Positions 35,433-43,316 are shown, counted from the first letter of the stretch. The stretch: 64,000 nt of DNA from Peptoniphilus_A olsenii (GCF_040545475.1 NZ_JBEPMA010000002.1:210408-274407), one strand, 5' to 3'. Program-made: numbers and translations. Notes: a model not told the origin generated them from the letters alone.

Positions 35433-36296
35433 TTAATGAGCATTTAAAATTGATTTTGCAATACTTCCTGATTTCATCATAGTTATACCAAGTATTAAGG
35501 TGTATCCTAGTAATTCAAAAATACTTTTGTGTATGTCTGATATATTTAAAGTCTTAACAAGTACGGCATAAATTCCTACGCATATAAGTAGGAATAAACC
35601 TTGCAAGCCAAGTGCGAAGAGCCCTCTTATATAGTTTGTTCCAATACTTCCCCATTCTTTATTGCCCATTGTGGCAAAAGGTATGGCGCAAACTGAAGTA
35701 TAAATATATATTTCTATCATCCTGCCGTATAGAATAACTGTAATGAGTATTGATATCCCTTGAATTATCATCTTTACAATTGATGTCTCTAGTACTATAG
35801 TCATTAATTTTCCTATTGACTCTCCTTTTAGGCTATCTACCATATTAGCTATATCACCTGGAGAAACTTTTGCACTAGCATTTGCCACACCTGCTGCCTT
35901 TCCTATTAAATTCTGTGCCACATCAAATACTGCCATAGAAAAGTCAAAAGCATGAGATACAAGCCATACTGCTATCCACATTTTTATCATATATTTAAAA
36001 AAATCAAAGGTATCTGTGTCATGCATATTATTTTTGTTCATTACCATTTGAATTAATTCAATACATAGTACAGCCGTTATGATAAGACCTGCTATGGGAA
36101 GTATTACATTTTCTGAAATAGACTTTATGAAGTGAAAAACCTCCGAGTTCCATCCACTCGGAGTCTTTCCTACCTCATTTGCTATCGTTGATACTTTGTC
36201 ATTTATATCAAGGAGCATTCCGCTTAAATTTTCCTTGATCATATCAATAAGTATCTCCGAAAAAAACTCTTTGATCTTATCTACTATATTAAACAT
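35433..36296 (-). CDS. VirB6/TrbL-like polytopic transfer protein
   Basis: A 287-residue integral membrane protein with about six hydrophobic segments; recognisable stretches include VILPIAGLIITAVLCIELI and YIRGLFALGLQGLFLLICVG. It matches the TrbL/VirB6-like protein that follows the Maff2 pilin-like gene in Tn1549/CTn elements. It should form the inner-membrane channel. It starts 1 bp after the Maff2 gene. Confidence 0.8.
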   Translation of the reverse strand: MFNIVDKIKEFFSEILIDMIKENLSGMLLDINDKVSTIANEVGKTPSGWNSEVFHFIKSISENVILPIAGLIITAVLCIELIQMVMNKNNMHDTDTFDFFKYMIKMWIAVWLVSHAFDFSMAVFDVAQNLIGKAAGVANASAKVSPGDIANMVDSLKGESIGKLMTIVLETSIVKMIIQGISILITVILYGRMIEIYIYTSVCAIPFATMGNKEWGSIGTNYIRGLFALGLQGLFLLICVGIYAVLVKTLNISDIHKSIFELLGYTLILGITMMKSGSIAKSILNAH

Positions 36297-36297
36297 T

Positions 36298-36513
36298 TTA
36301 TTTTAACACGTTTGCTAATAGCGGTATTAGTTTTAAACCTATGAGTACAATTCCCCCTCCAGCCATAAGCTGCTTAATACCTTGAGATTTAGCACCAGGG
36401 TTGTCATTCCCATAACCTTCCATCAGGTTGATAACACCCCATGCTCCAAGCCCTGCACCAATTGCTGTAACTAATATTTTTAATACATTTACTGCTTGTG
36501 TAAAAAATTCCAT
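36298..36513 (-). CDS. Maff2 family pilin-like (VirB2-like) membrane protein
   Basis: A 71-residue, two-TM protein with the family pattern VTAIGAGLGAWGVINLMEGY, a GNDNPGAKSQGIKQLMAGGG loop and a C-terminal hydrophobic segment. Maff2 proteins occupy the VirB2 position of these ICEs and are thought to be pilin-like. It is directly between the SSB and VirB6-like genes with 0-2 bp spacing. Confidence 0.88.
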   Translation of the reverse strand: MEFFTQAVNVLKILVTAIGAGLGAWGVINLMEGYGNDNPGAKSQGIKQLMAGGGIVLIGLKLIPLLANVLK

Positions 36514-36837
36514 TTATATTTCCTCCTCTTTTTCTTCTTTTTCAATTTTATTTATGTGCTTTACTATAAAATTTTTAAATGTCTTGTCTTCTTTTTTTGT
36601 TTCCTTAAAATATCCAAAAATATGGATGTATTCTCCACTTTTAAATTCCTTCACACTTTTTGCCTTTTCTCCGTAGAGATTACAGTAGATATATTCTTTT
36701 TTAACCTTTCCTTCTTCTTTGTTCTTTCTAACTATTGTGAAGTTAGCTACTTCTTTTTCTCCTTCCTTTGTATCTATTGCAGTTGTTTTTATTTCTCCTA
36801 CTAGATTTCCATTAATATTTAGCATTTCTCTTTCCAT
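36514..36837 (-). CDS. Single-stranded DNA-binding (OB-fold) protein
   Basis: A 107-residue OB-fold protein: LNINGNLVGEIKTTAIDTKE, YIYCNLYGEKAKSV and GEYIHIFGYFKE are the strands expected of an SSB-like protein. It is shorter than chromosomal SSB and its acidic end lacks the usual DDDIPF tip. An AAAGGAG site precedes the ATG. A terminator at 36866-36889 lies just upstream, so the transfer operon may have a promoter in this gap. It probably protects the transferred strand. Confidence 0.75.
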   Translation of the reverse strand: MEREMLNINGNLVGEIKTTAIDTKEGEKEVANFTIVRKNKEEGKVKKEYIYCNLYGEKAKSVKEFKSGEYIHIFGYFKETKKEDKTFKNFIVKHINKIEKEEKEEEI

Positions 36838-36865
36838 TTGTTCTATCTCCTTTATTCCATAAAAA

Positions 36866-36889
36866 AAGCGATAGTTTTCTCTATCGCTT
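36866..36889 (-). terminator. Rho-independent terminator upstream of the ICE ssb
   Basis: AAGCGATAG pairs perfectly with CTATCGCTT, with T residues following on the minus strand. It marks a transcript end in the gap between the Abi gene and the ssb-maff2-virB operon. Confidence 0.75.
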
Positions 36890-36903
36890 CTACTTCTAAT
36901 TCA

Positions 36904-36961
36904 TTAATATTTCATTTTTCTCTGTATCTTATTTTTTCGGCTCATCTCGTATATATTTCAT
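36904..36961 (-). other. Two overlapping tiny ORFs behind a strong ribosome binding site
   Basis: AAAGGAGGAAGA precedes an ATG at 36961 that opens a 10-codon frame (MKYIRDEPKK). Inside it, at 36945, another ATG in a second frame gives 13 residues (MSRKNKIQRKMKY). A terminator follows. This looks like a leader peptide or a remnant of a gene start. It lies between two terminators, so it may be its own short transcript. Function unknown. Confidence 0.3.
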
Positions 36962-36985
36962 TCTTCCTCCTTTGGGCATAAAAAA

Positions 36986-37010
36986 ACACCGAAATGTTTT
37001 TTTTCGGTGT
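36986..37010 (-). terminator. Rho-independent terminator after the Abi gene
   Basis: ACACCGAAA pairs with TTTCGGTGT, followed on the minus strand by a run of T residues. It lies 19 bp past the Abi stop. Confidence 0.8.
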
Positions 37011-37028
37011 AAATTTCTCTATTTAATT

Positions 37029-37892
37029 TTATGGTTTTAGTAATTCTTTCCAGTTTTCTATAAAGCCAACATGCCTTAGTTCAATATTTTCATATCTTGC
37101 TATTAGTTCCGTTAAATCATGATAAAATTTTTTGTAATTTTCTTCTTCAGAAACTATTTTAAGATTTACTAATGTAGCAAATATTGTGTTGTTTGAAATA
37201 TTCTTTTTTAAATATTCTTTATATAGCTTTGGTGATTTTGTAAGCTTTGCTCCATATAGCCTGCCATAATGGGCACATATATTTCTTATATAGGCAAAAT
37301 TTTCTATCCAAGATTCAAAGTAATGGTAGTCTGTATGAAAGACTTTTGCAATTTTACTTTTATCTTCATTTTTCATATTTTTATACATTTTAGATAAAGT
37401 TCCAAAACTTGCTACTTCTATCACTGCATATAGCGGAATTTCTCCACCTTCATAATTGTCTTTAAAGTTTTTTATAAATGGTGAGCGTCTATTTCTTTTA
37501 ACTTCCCTTGTTAATTCTTCTAGTACCCTTTCTTGTTCCTTTTGTTTCTCAAAATTATTCATATCTTTATATGAAAAGTTCCCATATTTTAAAGAAAAAT
37601 AGTTTGTGATAACTGCTCTTAAAGAAACTTCAATATGTTCTATTGTTCCAAATATGAGTTGTCTAAGTTCTCTATCAAATTTATATAAACTTACAATATC
37701 TTCAAAACTCATTCCTGATATATATCTTCCATCTTTTTTTAATGTGATACTATAAGCTTTAATCAGCCTGTAATAGGATATTCTTCCAAGAATTTTCTCA
37801 GCATAAGTTTTATCTTCTACTAAAAGTCCTAAGTCTATTAAGTTTTTTACTTGATTTTCTATACTAATCGGTTCTTGATGAATTTTTTTCAT
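37029..37892 (-). CDS. Abi_2 (AbiD/AbiF) family HEPN protein
   Basis: A 287-residue Abi_2 protein from the ATG preceded by AGGAG. The open frame reaches 13 codons further upstream (37931), but that stretch lies in a structured leader RNA, so it is excluded. Family features include ISYYRLIKAYSI, LYKFDRELRQLIFGTIEHIE and the HEPN ribonuclease motif RNICAH (R-x4-H, near residue 201-206). Abi_2/AbiF proteins abort phage infection, and AbiF-type HEPN nucleases have been linked to partner RNAs and to Cas13 ancestry. It has its own promoter and terminator, so it is an independent cassette in the ICE. Probably an RNA-cleaving defence or addiction toxin. Confidence 0.85.
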   Translation of the reverse strand: MKKIHQEPISIENQVKNLIDLGLLVEDKTYAEKILGRISYYRLIKAYSITLKKDGRYISGMSFEDIVSLYKFDRELRQLIFGTIEHIEVSLRAVITNYFSLKYGNFSYKDMNNFEKQKEQERVLEELTREVKRNRRSPFIKNFKDNYEGGEIPLYAVIEVASFGTLSKMYKNMKNEDKSKIAKVFHTDYHYFESWIENFAYIRNICAHYGRLYGAKLTKSPKLYKEYLKKNISNNTIFATLVNLKIVSEEENYKKFYHDLTELIARYENIELRHVGFIENWKELLKP

Positions 37893-37893
37893 T

Positions 37894-37957
37894 TTTTCTC
37901 CTAAAATCAAATGACCCGACTTGGTCCGCATTGTTAAGAGGCGTGTCGGGTACTGTT
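37894..37957 (-). ncRNA. Structured leader RNA of the Abi gene (abiF-RNA-like)
   Basis: Directly after a consensus promoter and before the Abi ribosome binding site, ACCCGAC (minus strand, 37945-37951) pairs perfectly with GTCGGGT (37914-37920) around a 24-base loop. The loop has a small inner CGC/GCG helix and a GCGGACC segment. A conserved abiF RNA motif upstream of such genes is described in the RNA-motif literature. Here the RNA probably acts as antitoxin or regulator. Its identity with that motif is from memory and unverified. Confidence 0.6.
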
Positions 37958-37963
37958 GGCATT

Positions 37964-37992
37964 ATTATATGTTATAAAATATTTTTTGTCAA
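37964..37992 (-). promoter_or_regulatory. Perfect consensus promoter of the Abi RNA/gene cassette
   Basis: TTGACA (37987-37992), 17-bp spacer, TATAAT (37964-37969) on the minus strand. Such a strong promoter in front of a toxic nuclease gene fits a design where the leader RNA must be plentiful. Confidence 0.88.
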
Positions 37993-38048
37993 GTATTTTC
38001 TTTTAATCTTTCCTAAATAGCTATCTTACTTCTTATTTAATTTTAAAT

Positions 38049-39851
38049 TTATTCATCTAATATTTCAACTACCATACTCTCTTTTAACTTAACCTCATCT
38101 TTTCTCTGTAGGTATTTCTCTATGTCAAATATATTTCTCTTATCATAATCTTCCAATAACTTGTAATTCTTATGCTTTGTAATATCAAATTTATAAGATA
38201 AGAAAGGTCTTACTCCTCTTAGTTGGTATATACACTTACCACCATCCATTACAGTTATTTCATCTTGACTCATAAGTTCCTTACCGGTTTTTTGATAATT
38301 TAAACCAAAGCTCTTTTGATTTGATCTTGTTTCTGATGTGTTATATAGGTCTATGGTTTCTTTGCCTAGGCTTTCAGATAATTCTTTTAATGTTGTTCTT
38401 TCTTTGCCTCCTAAAAATAATGTAGAATCACAATTGCCAACTATGGTATCTGCATTATCTTTATAGATACTTTTTAGTTGTGATTGTGCTTGTAATATTA
38501 TACAAGCTGATATTTCTCTACTTCTAATAGTTGCTATCAGCTTTTCAAATTTAGGAATTAAGCCGATATTTGCGAATTCATCAAGTAGGCATCTCACATG
38601 AACAGGAAGTCTTCCGCCATATTCATCATCTGCTTTATCACATAATAGATTAAATAATTGTGAGTACATTATTGATACTACAAAGTTAAATGTATCATCT
38701 GTATCCGATATTATTACGAATAAAGCTGTTTTCTTTTCTCCAAGTGTATCAAGTTCCAGTTCATCTTCTTTCATTAAGTCCCTAAGTTCCTGAATATCAA
38801 ATGGAGCAAGCCTTGCTCCACAGGATATAAGGATTGATTTGGCAGTTTTTCCTGCTGCAAGTTTGTATTTCTTATATTGTTTTACTGCGAAATGGTTTGG
38901 CTTTTCTTTTTCTAATGCTTCAAACATATAGTCTACTGCATTTTTAAAATTTTCATCTTCTTCTCTTACTTCACTTGCATCTATCATAGCAAGTAGAGTT
39001 GTAAAGTTCTGTTCTTCTTTAGGAGCTTCATACCAGATATATCCTATAAGTGCTGTGTAATAGAGTTTTTCAGCTTTCACCCAAAAATCCTCAGTTGATT
39101 TTTCTCCTTCTCCCTTGGTATTTGCGATTATTGTTTGTACTAATTTCAAAATATCTTTTTCACTTTTCAAGTATGCAAATGGATTATATCTCATGGATTT
39201 TTTAAAGTTTATTGTGTTTAGTATTTTTATCTCATATCCATTTCTTTCCAACATTTTCCCACATTCTAGGACTAATGTTCCTTTTGGATCGGTCACTACA
39301 TATGAAGAGTGCATTTGCATGAGATTTGGCTTTACAAAGAACCTTGTTTTACCACTACCAGAACCTCCAATTACCAATACATTTTTATTCCTAGCATATT
39401 TTGGATTTTTAGGTCTATTGTTCATGGTAAGTCTTTCAGTTTGAGTTAGTAGCACATTGTTTTCAAACTTCTTGTCAATGTATGGCTCAATATCTTTTTC
39501 ATTTCCCCATCTTGCCGATCCATATTCTCTGCCCTCTCTAAACTTTTTTGCTTTTTTCTTTTTCTGTATAAGGATTAACTTAATAACTACTGATAGAATT
39601 AGACCAGGTATCAGGTTTTTTATTTTTAATGATGGAATATAGTTTAAAGTATCTATTTGACTAAAAGCTACTATAATTCTATCTATTATATCTCCTCCTA
39701 TATAAGAGTTGACATGGCTTGCAAAGATATTTCCTATATAAAAAAATAAGAGGTAAGGAAGATTTTCTAATACAAATTTCTTCTTATCTCTTATCTTAAA
39801 AACATTTTTTATATCTTTTATTATTTCATTTAGTATTTTCGAATTAATCAC
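38049..39851 (-). CDS. VirD4/TraG-type coupling ATPase
   Basis: A 600-residue type IV coupling protein. Two N-terminal membrane segments (about 25-45 and 75-95), then Walker A VLVIGGSGSGKTRFFVKPN (about 160) and Walker B VRCLLDEFANIGLIPKFE (about 415), both close to the Tn1549/CTn VirD4 consensus. It brings the relaxase-DNA complex to the transfer channel. It is separated from its neighbours by a weak terminator upstream and the Abi cassette downstream, which has been inserted between it and the ssb-virB operon. Confidence 0.93.
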   Translation of the reverse strand: MINSKILNEIIKDIKNVFKIRDKKKFVLENLPYLLFFYIGNIFASHVNSYIGGDIIDRIIVAFSQIDTLNYIPSLKIKNLIPGLILSVVIKLILIQKKKKAKKFREGREYGSARWGNEKDIEPYIDKKFENNVLLTQTERLTMNNRPKNPKYARNKNVLVIGGSGSGKTRFFVKPNLMQMHSSYVVTDPKGTLVLECGKMLERNGYEIKILNTINFKKSMRYNPFAYLKSEKDILKLVQTIIANTKGEGEKSTEDFWVKAEKLYYTALIGYIWYEAPKEEQNFTTLLAMIDASEVREEDENFKNAVDYMFEALEKEKPNHFAVKQYKKYKLAAGKTAKSILISCGARLAPFDIQELRDLMKEDELELDTLGEKKTALFVIISDTDDTFNFVVSIMYSQLFNLLCDKADDEYGGRLPVHVRCLLDEFANIGLIPKFEKLIATIRSREISACIILQAQSQLKSIYKDNADTIVGNCDSTLFLGGKERTTLKELSESLGKETIDLYNTSETRSNQKSFGLNYQKTGKELMSQDEITVMDGGKCIYQLRGVRPFLSYKFDITKHKNYKLLEDYDKRNIFDIEKYLQRKDEVKLKESMVVEILDE

Positions 39852-39870
39852 TTCCTCTCCATAAAAAAGA

Positions 39871-39884
39871 GTAGATTTCTCTAC
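39871..39884 (-). terminator. Weak hairpin with T-run upstream of the coupling-protein gene
   Basis: GTAGA pairs with TCTAC around a 4-base loop, followed on the minus strand by TCTTTTTT. The stem is short, so it may only partly stop transcription from the zinc-ribbon gene. Confidence 0.4.
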
Positions 39885-39895
39885 CCATTAGTATT

Positions 39896-40102
39896 TTATT
39901 TATCTTTTTTATATCTTATTACTGGAACTTGTTTTATTTTTTTACCTATCTTTTTTCTTTCCAAGACAAACATCATATTTTCATTTCTTTTAAAATATCC
40001 TAGATCTTTATGATAGCTTATACCACACTTGCAATGTAATAGACCTATAAACTGTTGCTTCATCTTTGAGTTACATATGGGACATATTCTTTTATGTGTC
40101 AT
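39896..40102 (-). CDS. Small zinc-ribbon protein
   Basis: A 68-residue protein with CPICNSKMKQQ and, 16 residues on, LHCKCGISYH: four Cys arranged as a zinc ribbon, then a Lys-rich tail. Similar short Cys-rich proteins occur near the PcfB/VirD4 genes of ICEs, but I cannot name the family. It may bind DNA or RNA. Confidence 0.55.
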   Translation of the reverse strand: MTHKRICPICNSKMKQQFIGLLHCKCGISYHKDLGYFKRNENMMFVLERKKIGKKIKQVPVIRYKKDK

Positions 40103-40133
40103 TTTAAACCACCATTATACTTATATTTTACTT

Positions 40134-40261
40134 TCAAAGGTATTTTTTTAGTTTCTTTCCTAATGCTTCTGCTCTCATTTTTTATCTATAGATAAGAGAA
40201 ATTCTTCTACTGGATGAATCCCATCTTCTTTTTCATAGTATTCAACAATAAAACTATTCAT
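40134..40261 (-). pseudogene. Remnant of a HigB/RelE-like (phage Gp49-like) toxin
   Basis: From ATG at 40261 the frame reads MNSFIVEYYEKEDGIHPVEE then FLLSIDKK and hits a stop. A one-base shift continues it as KMRAEALGKKLKKYL before a second stop. This is the typical start of Gp49-like/HigB toxins (FYxxxxGxxPVxEFLxSLDxKxRAK), cut off after about 40 residues. No antitoxin gene follows. It is a dead toxin-antitoxin relic. Confidence 0.55.
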
Positions 40262-40300
40262 ACCTTCTCATCATATATATTATATATCCAAGTGCTTTTA

Positions 40301-40792
40301 TTATAAACTTTGTTCCTGATGTTTATGTTTAACCTTATCTCTGTCAATAGTATCTTTGACTTTATCCTTGAAGTTATTAAGCCTTTCTATTAAAGATTTT
40401 CTTTTTCTTGACTTATCTTTAGTAAATTTCTGGACTGTCTTTTTAAAAGCTTGTTCCATTACTTTTATATCTTTTGCTTGAAAAAAGATAATGTTGTTTC
40501 CATTTTCTAAATCTTTCTTTATGGAAAATTTAACCCCATATCTTTTTAATTCTTTTTTCAATGCTTTTAAGTCTATGTCATTTAATTCTAAGGTTTCTAC
40601 TTTACCTTTTTTTACAAGGTCTTTTACTTTTACTTTTTTAAATTTTTCTAAGGGTCTTGAATGTTCTGTCTGCGCTTTATGTTTATTTATTTCTAATATT
40701 TTCTTCATCAAATTTATAACTTGCTTGGCTGTAACTATCCCCGCTTTTTTTACTATGGCTATTGTTCTGCTATTTATATCATCATTTTGCAT
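40301..40792 (-). CDS. pcfB: PcfB family (DUF3801) conjugation protein
   Basis: A 163-residue basic protein starting with TIAIVKKAGIVTAKQVINLM, with FSIKKDLENGNNIIFFQAKD in the middle and a Lys/Arg-rich tail. This fits PcfB/DUF3801, a nucleoprotein accessory that helps dock the relaxosome at the coupling protein; it normally lies just upstream of the VirD4 gene as here. It is 14 bp downstream of the DnaC-like gene in the same operon. Confidence 0.78.
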   Translation of the reverse strand: MQNDDINSRTIAIVKKAGIVTAKQVINLMKKILEINKHKAQTEHSRPLEKFKKVKVKDLVKKGKVETLELNDIDLKALKKELKRYGVKFSIKKDLENGNNIIFFQAKDIKVMEQAFKKTVQKFTKDKSRKRKSLIERLNNFKDKVKDTIDRDKVKHKHQEQSL

Positions 40793-40806
40793 TCACTCAC
40801 CTACTT

Positions 40807-41682
40807 TCATTCTTTTTTTAATATTTCATAGGCTAATTTTGATTTCTCCTTCATTTTTTCTATTCTTCTATTTTCTCCTGTAAATATAATGGGACTGCAT
40901 ATTTCAAGTATCCTTGAGTAAATTCTTTTATCTTTTATAGTTTCAGGATTAGTTAAAGCTGATATATTTAAGTTTGTTGTTATAATTAGAGGTTTCCAAC
41001 TTCTATATCTACTATCTATTATGTTAAAGATATGCTCAGCTGCAAAATCAGTATCTCTTTCCATTCCAAAATCATCAATAATTAATAGTTTCTTATGATT
41101 TAGGTTATCTATATACTTACTCTTATCAATCTCAAAGTTAGTCATATCATTTAAAATTACTGAAAAATTTGTCATTTTGACTGATATTTCTTTTTCTAGT
41201 AAAGCATTTGCTATAGCACTTGCAAGATATGTTTTTCCACATCCCACATTCCCTGTGAGAATTAATCCTATATTATTTTCATATATTTCATCAAATTTTT
41301 CCACATAGTTTTTTGCTACTTTTTCATGCTCACTATCTTTGTCCATATTTTTAAAATTCCAATTTAATAAGATAGGATCAGAAAAACACTCTTTTTTTAA
41401 GTGTTCAATTTTTAAAAGCCTTTTATTTTCTTTTCTTTTTTCTTCCTCTAATTTTTGTCTTTCTTTTTTACATTGACATAAAATACCAACTTTTTTTATT
41501 TCTCCAAAGAAGTCTATTTCTTTTTCAATTGGTGTTTTACATTTTGCACAATATTTTAATCCTGTTTCTTGATCTATATAACTCCTATTTTCTTCATCAT
41601 TTGATGGACTATTTGTTTCTGCATTTTTTATTTTCTGTTCTAGGATTTCTTTTATTAATTCCATATACTCATCTCCTATCAA
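40807..41682 (-). CDS. DnaC/IstB-like AAA+ helicase loader
   Basis: A 291-residue AAA+ ATPase. Residues about 30-70 hold a Cys cluster (YCAKCKTPIE, then GILCQCKKE) that looks like a zinc finger. Walker A is LTGNVGCGKTYLASAIAN, Walker B is KKLLIIDDFGMER, and the sensor is PLIITTNL. It overlaps repA by 4 bp, so it probably loads a helicase at the origin recognised by RepA during autonomous replication of the circular element. Confidence 0.88.
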   Translation of the reverse strand: MIGDEYMELIKEILEQKIKNAETNSPSNDEENRSYIDQETGLKYCAKCKTPIEKEIDFFGEIKKVGILCQCKKERQKLEEEKRKENKRLLKIEHLKKECFSDPILLNWNFKNMDKDSEHEKVAKNYVEKFDEIYENNIGLILTGNVGCGKTYLASAIANALLEKEISVKMTNFSVILNDMTNFEIDKSKYIDNLNHKKLLIIDDFGMERDTDFAAEHIFNIIDSRYRSWKPLIITTNLNISALTNPETIKDKRIYSRILEICSPIIFTGENRRIEKMKEKSKLAYEILKKE

Positions 41683-42659
41683 GTATTTAAAATTTCTCTC
41701 CAGATATCCTCATCATTACTATAGTCATAATTTTCTCTTTTCTGATCTTCTCTCTTTATGACTTCTATGTTTCTAATATTTTCATCTGCATTGTATAAGA
41801 GAGTCAGTAGATAAGCATTAATGTTTCTAATATCCTTTGGAGCATTTTCTCTTAGGTATTTCAAAACATAGTCTATGTGTTTATAGTTAAGACTTAGAAA
41901 TCTTTCTTTAAAATTTTCATTGGATATATGCCTCCCTCCTATTTTAATGTTTGTAAAGCTAGTTAAGGCTTTTACAAGTACATTTATCATTACATCTACT
42001 TGCTTCTTTTCTTCTATTCTTACTTTTTCAAAGGTTTCATAAGATATATTCTTTTTTATAGTTTCTTTTAATTCTTCCTCCTCCAAAGTTTTTTTTGATT
42101 TTTCTCCTAGCTTTTCTAAGGGGGATATGGGGGTGGTATTATTAAAATCAGTATTATTAGTTTCAGTATTATTAATATTAGTATTATTAGAGTCCTCTTT
42201 TGAAACTTCTTGAGGTTTGTTTTCTAAACTTCCTGAAGTTTGTTTTTTAAACTTCTTGAGGTTTGCTTTTGAAACTTCTGTAGTTTTATTATTTTCTGTG
42301 TAAATAAAGTTCTTTACATAGAGTAAATTTGGTTTTCCAAGTCCTAACCTCTTTTTTTCTAATAATCCTATTTCTTCAATTTCTTTCATTACTTTAACCG
42401 ACTTATTTCTCCCCCAGTTTAATACTTCCATAATTTCTTCTATGGTATAGATGATGTATACCTTGTTTTCTTCATCTAACCATTTATTCTTAATTGACAA
42501 GCTCATTCTATCGAGTAGAATTCCATAAAGAATTTTTGCTTCTACAGATAGTTTTTTAAAATTTAAGTCGGTAAATAAAGTTTTGGGAATCCTAAAAAAT
42601 GAATATTGTTCTGCTTCATTGCCATAATAGTATTCAAATTTAACTATTTCTTTCATCAT
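41679..42659 (-). CDS. repA: Replication initiator protein A (RepA_N type)
   Basis: A 326-residue initiator. The N-terminal winged-helix region has YSFFRIPKTLFTD, LSVEAKILYGILLDRMSLS and VLNWGRNKSVKVMKEIEEIG, typical of RepA_N proteins of Tn1549-type ICEs. The middle is Asn/Thr-rich. The chosen start is the ATG after GGGGG; a frame six codons longer would begin ahead of that site. It heads the repA-dnaC-pcfB operon. It should bind an origin, probably within or near its own gene; no iteron array was recognised. Confidence 0.85.
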   Translation of the reverse strand: MMKEIVKFEYYYGNEAEQYSFFRIPKTLFTDLNFKKLSVEAKILYGILLDRMSLSIKNKWLDEENKVYIIYTIEEIMEVLNWGRNKSVKVMKEIEEIGLLEKKRLGLGKPNLLYVKNFIYTENNKTTEVSKANLKKFKKQTSGSLENKPQEVSKEDSNNTNINNTETNNTDFNNTTPISPLEKLGEKSKKTLEEEELKETIKKNISYETFEKVRIEEKKQVDVMINVLVKALTSFTNIKIGGRHISNENFKERFLSLNYKHIDYVLKYLRENAPKDIRNINAYLLTLLYNADENIRNIEVIKREDQKRENYDYSNDEDIWREILNT

Positions 42660-42680
42660 AGCCCCCTTTCTTTTCATATA

Positions 42681-42713
42681 AAAAGAGATAGCTTTGATTT
42701 TGCTATCTCTTTT
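42681..42713 (-). terminator. Rho-independent terminator upstream of repA
   Basis: AAAAGAGATAGC pairs perfectly with GCTATCTCTTTT (12 bp), with T residues on the minus strand. It ends the transcript of the small membrane protein gene. Confidence 0.8.
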
Positions 42714-42742
42714 TCATCGTTTTAATCTATTTATTTTTATAT

Positions 42743-43033
42743 TTAAATTGCTTTTATTCTTTCATTCACTCCTTCTATCACTTCTATAATAAAATATCCT
42801 AGCACTGGTAAACCATAAGGACTGAAAAGATATGCTAGTATAATTGCCTCTATAGCAAGTGCTTTTTCTCCATGATAAACAGATCCCAAAAATCCCATAA
42901 TAGCAATAAATGAAATCAGTTTAAAAAATATTGTGCTGAGTCCTAATACAAACGTTAAAAATAGAGTGATGATACTTAACGCTATACTAATAGGAAACAA
43001 TATGATTTTAAAAAAAACTCTAAATATTATCAT
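42743..43033 (-). CDS. Small ICE membrane protein at the element's right end
   Basis: A 96-residue protein with about three hydrophobic segments (IILFPISIALSIITLFLTFV; KLISFIAIMGFLGSVYHG; AIILAYLFSPYGLPVLGYF). It resembles the first open reading frame of CTn-type elements, which has no known function. A terminator follows it. It is the last ICE gene before the junction with the chromosome. Confidence 0.65.
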   Translation of the reverse strand: MIIFRVFFKIILFPISIALSIITLFLTFVLGLSTIFFKLISFIAIMGFLGSVYHGEKALAIEAIILAYLFSPYGLPVLGYFIIEVIEGVNERIKAI

Positions 43034-43076
43034 ATTCTCTTCAATCCTTATTACTTATGTTTTCTTTTCTTTTTTG

Positions 43077-43316
43077 TTAATTTAATAAAAAAGATGACAG
43101 ACTTAATCCTAAATCGTCTTGTTTAAAAGTTTTGTGGAAGCCTTTAAACTTTGATTTTAATGGATTTATTGTATCTGTCATCATTATATCACTGTCCCCT
43201 GTACCATTTTCTCCTACCAATCCGACAATTTGACCAGATTCAAGACTCAAGTTTAAATTGTCTAATACTTTATGTTTGTAACTCATATTGAGATTATTTA
43301 TTTCTAATCTATTCAT
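43077..43316 (-). pseudogene. ABC transporter ATPase gene interrupted by the ICE in Walker A
   Basis: The frame starts LEINNLNMSYKHKVLDNLNL and reaches VGLVGENGTG, a standard Walker A up to the glycine before the catalytic Lys. It then changes to unrelated sequence (DSDIMMTDTINP and on to a stop), where an intact gene would read GKST. The change falls at GGTACAGGG, at about 43,195-43,199, and marks the ICE-chromosome junction. The remaining ATPase should lie at the other end of the element. It overlaps the GntR gene by 8 bp, as in YtrA/YtrB-type operons. The gene is inactivated. Confidence 0.75.

Larger units (their letters stand above)
1..43196. mobile_element. Integrative conjugative element, Tn1549/CTn class, left end outside the window
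   Basis: The block between about 9.6 and 43.1 kb holds a near-complete conjugation set on one strand: RepA, DnaC-like, PcfB, VirD4, SSB, Maff2, VirB6-like, PrgI, VirB4, NlpC lysin, DUF4315, DUF4366, TopB and an ArdC/methylase/helicase giant. That content and order is known for Tn1549/CTn-type elements. The right boundary is placed at about 43,195 because a chromosomal ABC ATPase gene is interrupted there in its Walker A codons. No integrase is in the window, and a relaxase tail lies at 1..318, so the element should continue leftward. Cargo is a peptide-modification operon plus two RNA-linked toxin/abortive-infection loci. No drug-resistance gene was seen. Confidence 0.8.

Noticed and set aside
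37893..37931. 13-codon N-terminal extension of the Abi protein
   Set aside because: It overlaps the structured leader RNA; the downstream ATG has AGGAG at the right distance.
1..43196. Antibiotic-resistance cargo
   Set aside because: No resistance gene was recognised among the ICE genes; the cargo is the peptide operon and toxin/abortive-infection loci.
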